Positions 30,218 to 32,406 of a DNA stretch of 32,406 bases are shown here, in pieces. The notes under the pieces are model-generated. The model made no database searches. It was not told the origin of the DNA and was given only the letters and a program-made list of their open reading frames with translations. The translations under genes and the position numbers were made by a program. How positions within the stretch are numbered: position 1 is the stretch's first letter; each line of letters begins with the position of its first letter. The stretch is from Reyranella sp. (GTDB lineage: Bacteria; Pseudomonadota; Alphaproteobacteria; Reyranellales; Reyranellaceae): the NCBI GenBank assembly GCA_021732285.1, contig JAKFVH010000052.1, positions 1 to 32,406 on the forward strand. Reading direction: 5' to 3'.

Positions 30218-32406
30218 CTACCAGATGACGCGGACGCCAGCGGTAAGCGCGTGGGCGGAGTCCTGACCGGAGATCGTGCCTTCGTACTTCAGGTAGAGGG
30301 CCGTGGCGTCGGCGACGTCGGTGTTGAGCGACAGGCCGAGCAGCACGCCGTCCCGCGTCGGTGAGACGCCATAGGTGGTGAAGGGGACGGCGGGCGCGCC
30401 GGCGAACGATGCCGCCACCGGCCGGTCGACGTTGGCGTACTCATGGCTCCAGCCCAGCCGCAGTTGGCCGGCGATCGGGCTGCGCCAGCCCACGTTCATG
30501 TTGGCGCCCACCACCGCACCCAGCACCGAGCGCAGCGAATTGGTGGTCACGCCCGCGACGTTGAGATTGAGCGACTGTGCGCCGGTCTCGGTGTAGGCGT
30601 TCTGCGTCGCCGTATAGCCCTGCAGGCGGGCGAAGGGCGTGACATAGGCCTGGGCCGTGCCGCCGAGGTCGACGCGATAACCGGCCTCGAGCTGCCCGAA
30701 GAACTGGTTGGCGCCGGCCTGGCCCATCGCCGTGCGCGGCTGCAGCCCGGGGATCACGATGTTGCGCCACGACTGGTTATACGCGTAGCCGTAGCCCGCC
30801 ATGCCATCGAGGTAGAAGCGGTCCTGGGTGAAGCTGCCGTAGAGGCCGACCTGGTACGTGTCGGACGTGCCCTTGCCGTCGAAGCCTGAGACCCATTGCG
30901 TGCCGGTCGTGAAGCCCACCGTGACGCCGGCCAGGAAGCTGGGACCGAAGCGGCGGTCGAGGCCGGCCGCGAAGCCGCCGGCATTGTAGGTGACGGCGCC
31001 GACACTCTGGCCCGCACCGATCGTGCCGAGCCCGCCCACCGCGCCGCCCCAGGCGCCCCACTGCGCGGGCGTAGTGGTATCGCAGGCGACGTCGCAGGCC
31101 TCGGCCATCATCACGCGATTGCCGCCGCCGGCCGAGCCGGCCTGCGAGGCGAGGTTGTTCATGAACATCTGCGCCGTCTGCACCATGGTGGTGGAGAAGC
31201 CCGAGAGGTTCTGGCCGCTGATCGAGCGCAGCACGTACTCGGCCTGCCCCGGGCTGACCGCGATCAGCGCACTCAGCACGGTGAGCATGTCACCGGTGGC
31301 GGAGGCGCCGATGATGTTCAGCGCATTGCCGACCGCCGACTGGTTGAAGCTGGCGGCATTGTTGCTGAAGTTGGTGGTGAGCGTGAGATAGACGTTTTTT
31401 GCGTCGTAGCTCAGCGCCGGCGTGAGGAAGGCGTAATTGCTGGTGACGCTTGAATAGGTGCCGCTGACGCCGCCCCCTGAAATGAGGATCGTGTAGGTGG
31501 TGGTGGGCGCGTAGGAGCCGGAGGCTGCCACGGCTTGCACGGTACCACCGTTGATCGTCGCGGTGCCGCTGACGGTCAACAGGCTGCTCTGACCGGCGGC
31601 ATTGACCGTGACCTGATGGAAGCTGCCGGCGGCCTGGGTGAAGTTGCCGCCGACATTCAACATGTTGGTCACGGCGCCGGGGGCGACGGTACCGCCGCTG
31701 TTGACGACCAGGCTGCCGATCGCATTGGTGACGCCGGTATTGCCGCCGTTGCCGACCAGGACGCCGCCGCTGTTCACCGTGAAGTTGCTGCTGGGGAGCT
31801 GGGCGTTCCCCACGATCAGCGTGCCGCTGTTCACGGTCCATGGCGTGGTCGTGGCGTTGTTTCCGCTCAGCGTCCAGGTGCCGCTGCCGGTCTTCACGAC
31901 GTTGCCGAAGCCGCGGTACTGGGCGGTGCTGCCGATCGTGCCGACGTTGAAGCTCGCTGCCGTGGTGCCGCCCAGCTGCAGGGTATCGGCCGTGCTGGCG
32001 GCCACGACATTGCCGGTGATCGACGAGCCGGCCTGCAGCTCGAGGATGTTCGTGCCGCCGGTGAAGGTGATGGCGTTGGCTCGCGTCAAGGTATCGCCGC
32101 TCAGGCCGCCCGAGATGGTGCCGCTGTTGACGACCGTGAGATTGGCGCCCGTGATGCCGACGCCGCCCGCGCCCTCGGTGCCGCGCGTGCCGAAGAAGCC
32201 GGTTGCCCCGCCGTTGCCGCCATTCACCGTGCCGGAATTGGTGAAGGTGGCCCCCGACGCGCTGAACGAGACGCCCACGCCACCGTCGCCGCCGTTGCCG
32301 GTAACGGTGACGCCGCCGCTTGCTCCGCCGCCGCGGCCGCCAGTGCCGCCCGAGATCGTGCCGCTGTTGCTGCTTGTGGCGCCGCCCGTCACGATCGCGC
32401 CATAGC
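30218..32406 (-). CDS. Autotransporter with C-terminal beta-barrel (5' part outside the window)
   Basis: The last 728 residues of a type V autotransporter; the start lies beyond the right edge, and the frame is open to position 32406. The visible passenger is a Gly/Asn/Ser/Thr-rich beta-helix with repeated NSGT(I/V)(S/N)GG units. It has autotransporter-associated strand repeats such as VVKTGSGTWTLSGNN, VNSGTLIVGNAQLPSS and INGGTVQAVAASGSY, and then the linker ISGQNLSGFSTTMVQTAQMF. The final about 270 residues (from AQWGAWGGAVGGLGT) are an outer-membrane barrel ending ALTAGVRVIW, with the aromatic last residue used by the Bam machinery. A short ACDVAC pair precedes the barrel. The passenger would be displayed at the surface, perhaps for adhesion. 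The MITE-like element ends 7 bases after its stop. Confidence 0.92.
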   Translation of the reverse strand, partial: YGAIVTGGATSSNSGTISGGTGGRGGGASGGVTVTGNGGDGGVGVSFSASGATFTNSGTVNGGNGGATGFFGTRGTEGAGGVGITGANLTVVNSGTISGGLSGDTLTRANAITFTGGTNILELQAGSSITGNVVAASTADTLQLGGTTAASFNVGTIGSTAQYRGFGNVVKTGSGTWTLSGNNATTTPWTVNSGTLIVGNAQLPSSNFTVNSGGVLVGNGGNTGVTNAIGSLVVNSGGTVAPGAVTNMLNVGGNFTQAAGSFHQVTVNAAGQSSLLTVSGTATINGGTVQAVAASGSYAPTTTYTILISGGGVSGTYSSVTSNYAFLTPALSYDAKNVYLTLTTNFSNNAASFNQSAVGNALNIIGASATGDMLTVLSALIAVSPGQAEYVLRSISGQNLSGFSTTMVQTAQMFMNNLASQAGSAGGGNRVMMAEACDVACDTTTPAQWGAWGGAVGGLGTIGAGQSVGAVTYNAGGFAAGLDRRFGPSFLAGVTVGFTTGTQWVSGFDGKGTSDTYQVGLYGSFTQDRFYLDGMAGYGYAYNQSWRNIVIPGLQPRTAMGQAGANQFFGQLEAGYRVDLGGTAQAYVTPFARLQGYTATQNAYTETGAQSLNLNVAGVTTNSLRSVLGAVVGANMNVGWRSPIAGQLRLGWSHEYANVDRPVAASFAGAPAVPFTTYGVSPTRDGVLLGLSLNTDVADATALYLKYEGTISGQDSAHALTAGVRVIW

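Noticed and set aside
30030..30364. Small plus-strand frames between the PepSY-like gene and the autotransporter
   Set aside because: They lie inside the MITE-like element or antisense to the barrel, lack ribosome sites and show no conserved features.
1..32406. Search for CRISPR arrays, tRNA and rRNA genes, and intact IS elements
   Set aside because: No regularly spaced repeats, cloverleaf-like sequence, rRNA motifs or transposase genes were recognised by eye. A covariance-model search would be needed to exclude a tRNA fully.

Overview
The window is GC-rich DNA from a bacterium. It is most likely an alphaproteobacterium of the soil or water Rhizobiales/Rhodospirillales type, possibly Reyranella-like. 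The guess rests on strong third-position G/C bias, a DUF3297 gene, TAXI and LLM-type genes, an autotransporter with a beta-barrel, and a chr (chromate resistance) locus of proteobacterial type. No rRNA, tRNA, CRISPR array or complete insertion sequence was seen. I recognise 36 protein-coding genes, two of them cut by the window edges, plus one short frameshifted reading frame.

Left part (1-6100, minus strand): the start of a patatin-like phospholipase, then a glycan-modification operon read right to left. Its genes are a GT2 glycosyltransferase, a radical SAM protein and a roughly 1000-residue three-enzyme fusion (GT2 + NodS-like methyltransferase + NodB-like polysaccharide deacetylase). A lipoprotein metalloprotease lies upstream. 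From 6240 to 14124 there is mostly housekeeping and accessory metabolism: an LLM flavin oxidoreductase behind a perfect palindromic operator, a LolA-like carrier, a GNAT acetyltransferase, a Phd/VapC-type toxin-antitoxin pair, an acyl-CoA synthetase, an EamA transporter, a YkvA-like protein, an SDR dehydrogenase and two exported proteins of unknown function.

Centre (14182-25754): the most notable region is a bidirectional island built around chromate-resistance genes. From a short AT-rich divergent promoter (18694-18804), chrB-chrA-SOD-exported protein-TSUP exporter run leftwards. SOD-rhodanese fusion, ChrB C-terminal-domain protein, MATE pump, beta-propeller, ornithine-cyclodeaminase-like enzyme, a second SOD-rhodanese fusion and an MFS pump run rightwards. 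Most junctions overlap by 4 nt (ATGA) or have gaps of only a few bases. The three SOD-like proteins share an unusual active site: the conserved gateway Tyr34 is Ala, and the DxWEH motif is DMYEH. Two carry a C-terminal rhodanese domain. The copy in the chr operon has lost its Tat signal peptide by what looks like a one-base frameshift. I infer an oxyanion or reactive-oxygen detoxification system that joins chromate efflux, superoxide chemistry, sulfur transfer and small-molecule export.

Right part (25736-32406): a small exported protein, a possibly leaderless DUF3297 gene, a DmeF-type metal exporter, a TAXI periplasmic binding protein, a GNAT acetyltransferase, a monohaem cytochrome c, a Pro/Ala-rich exported protein and the 3' part of an autotransporter. 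Between the last two genes is an undescribed 187-bp MITE-like element with about 25-bp terminal inverted repeats and TAA target duplications. The left TAA is the stop codon of the neighbouring gene. Short palindromic intergenic repeats related to each other lie near 7443-7529 and 29264-29295. No stretch longer than 300 bases lacks a gene.
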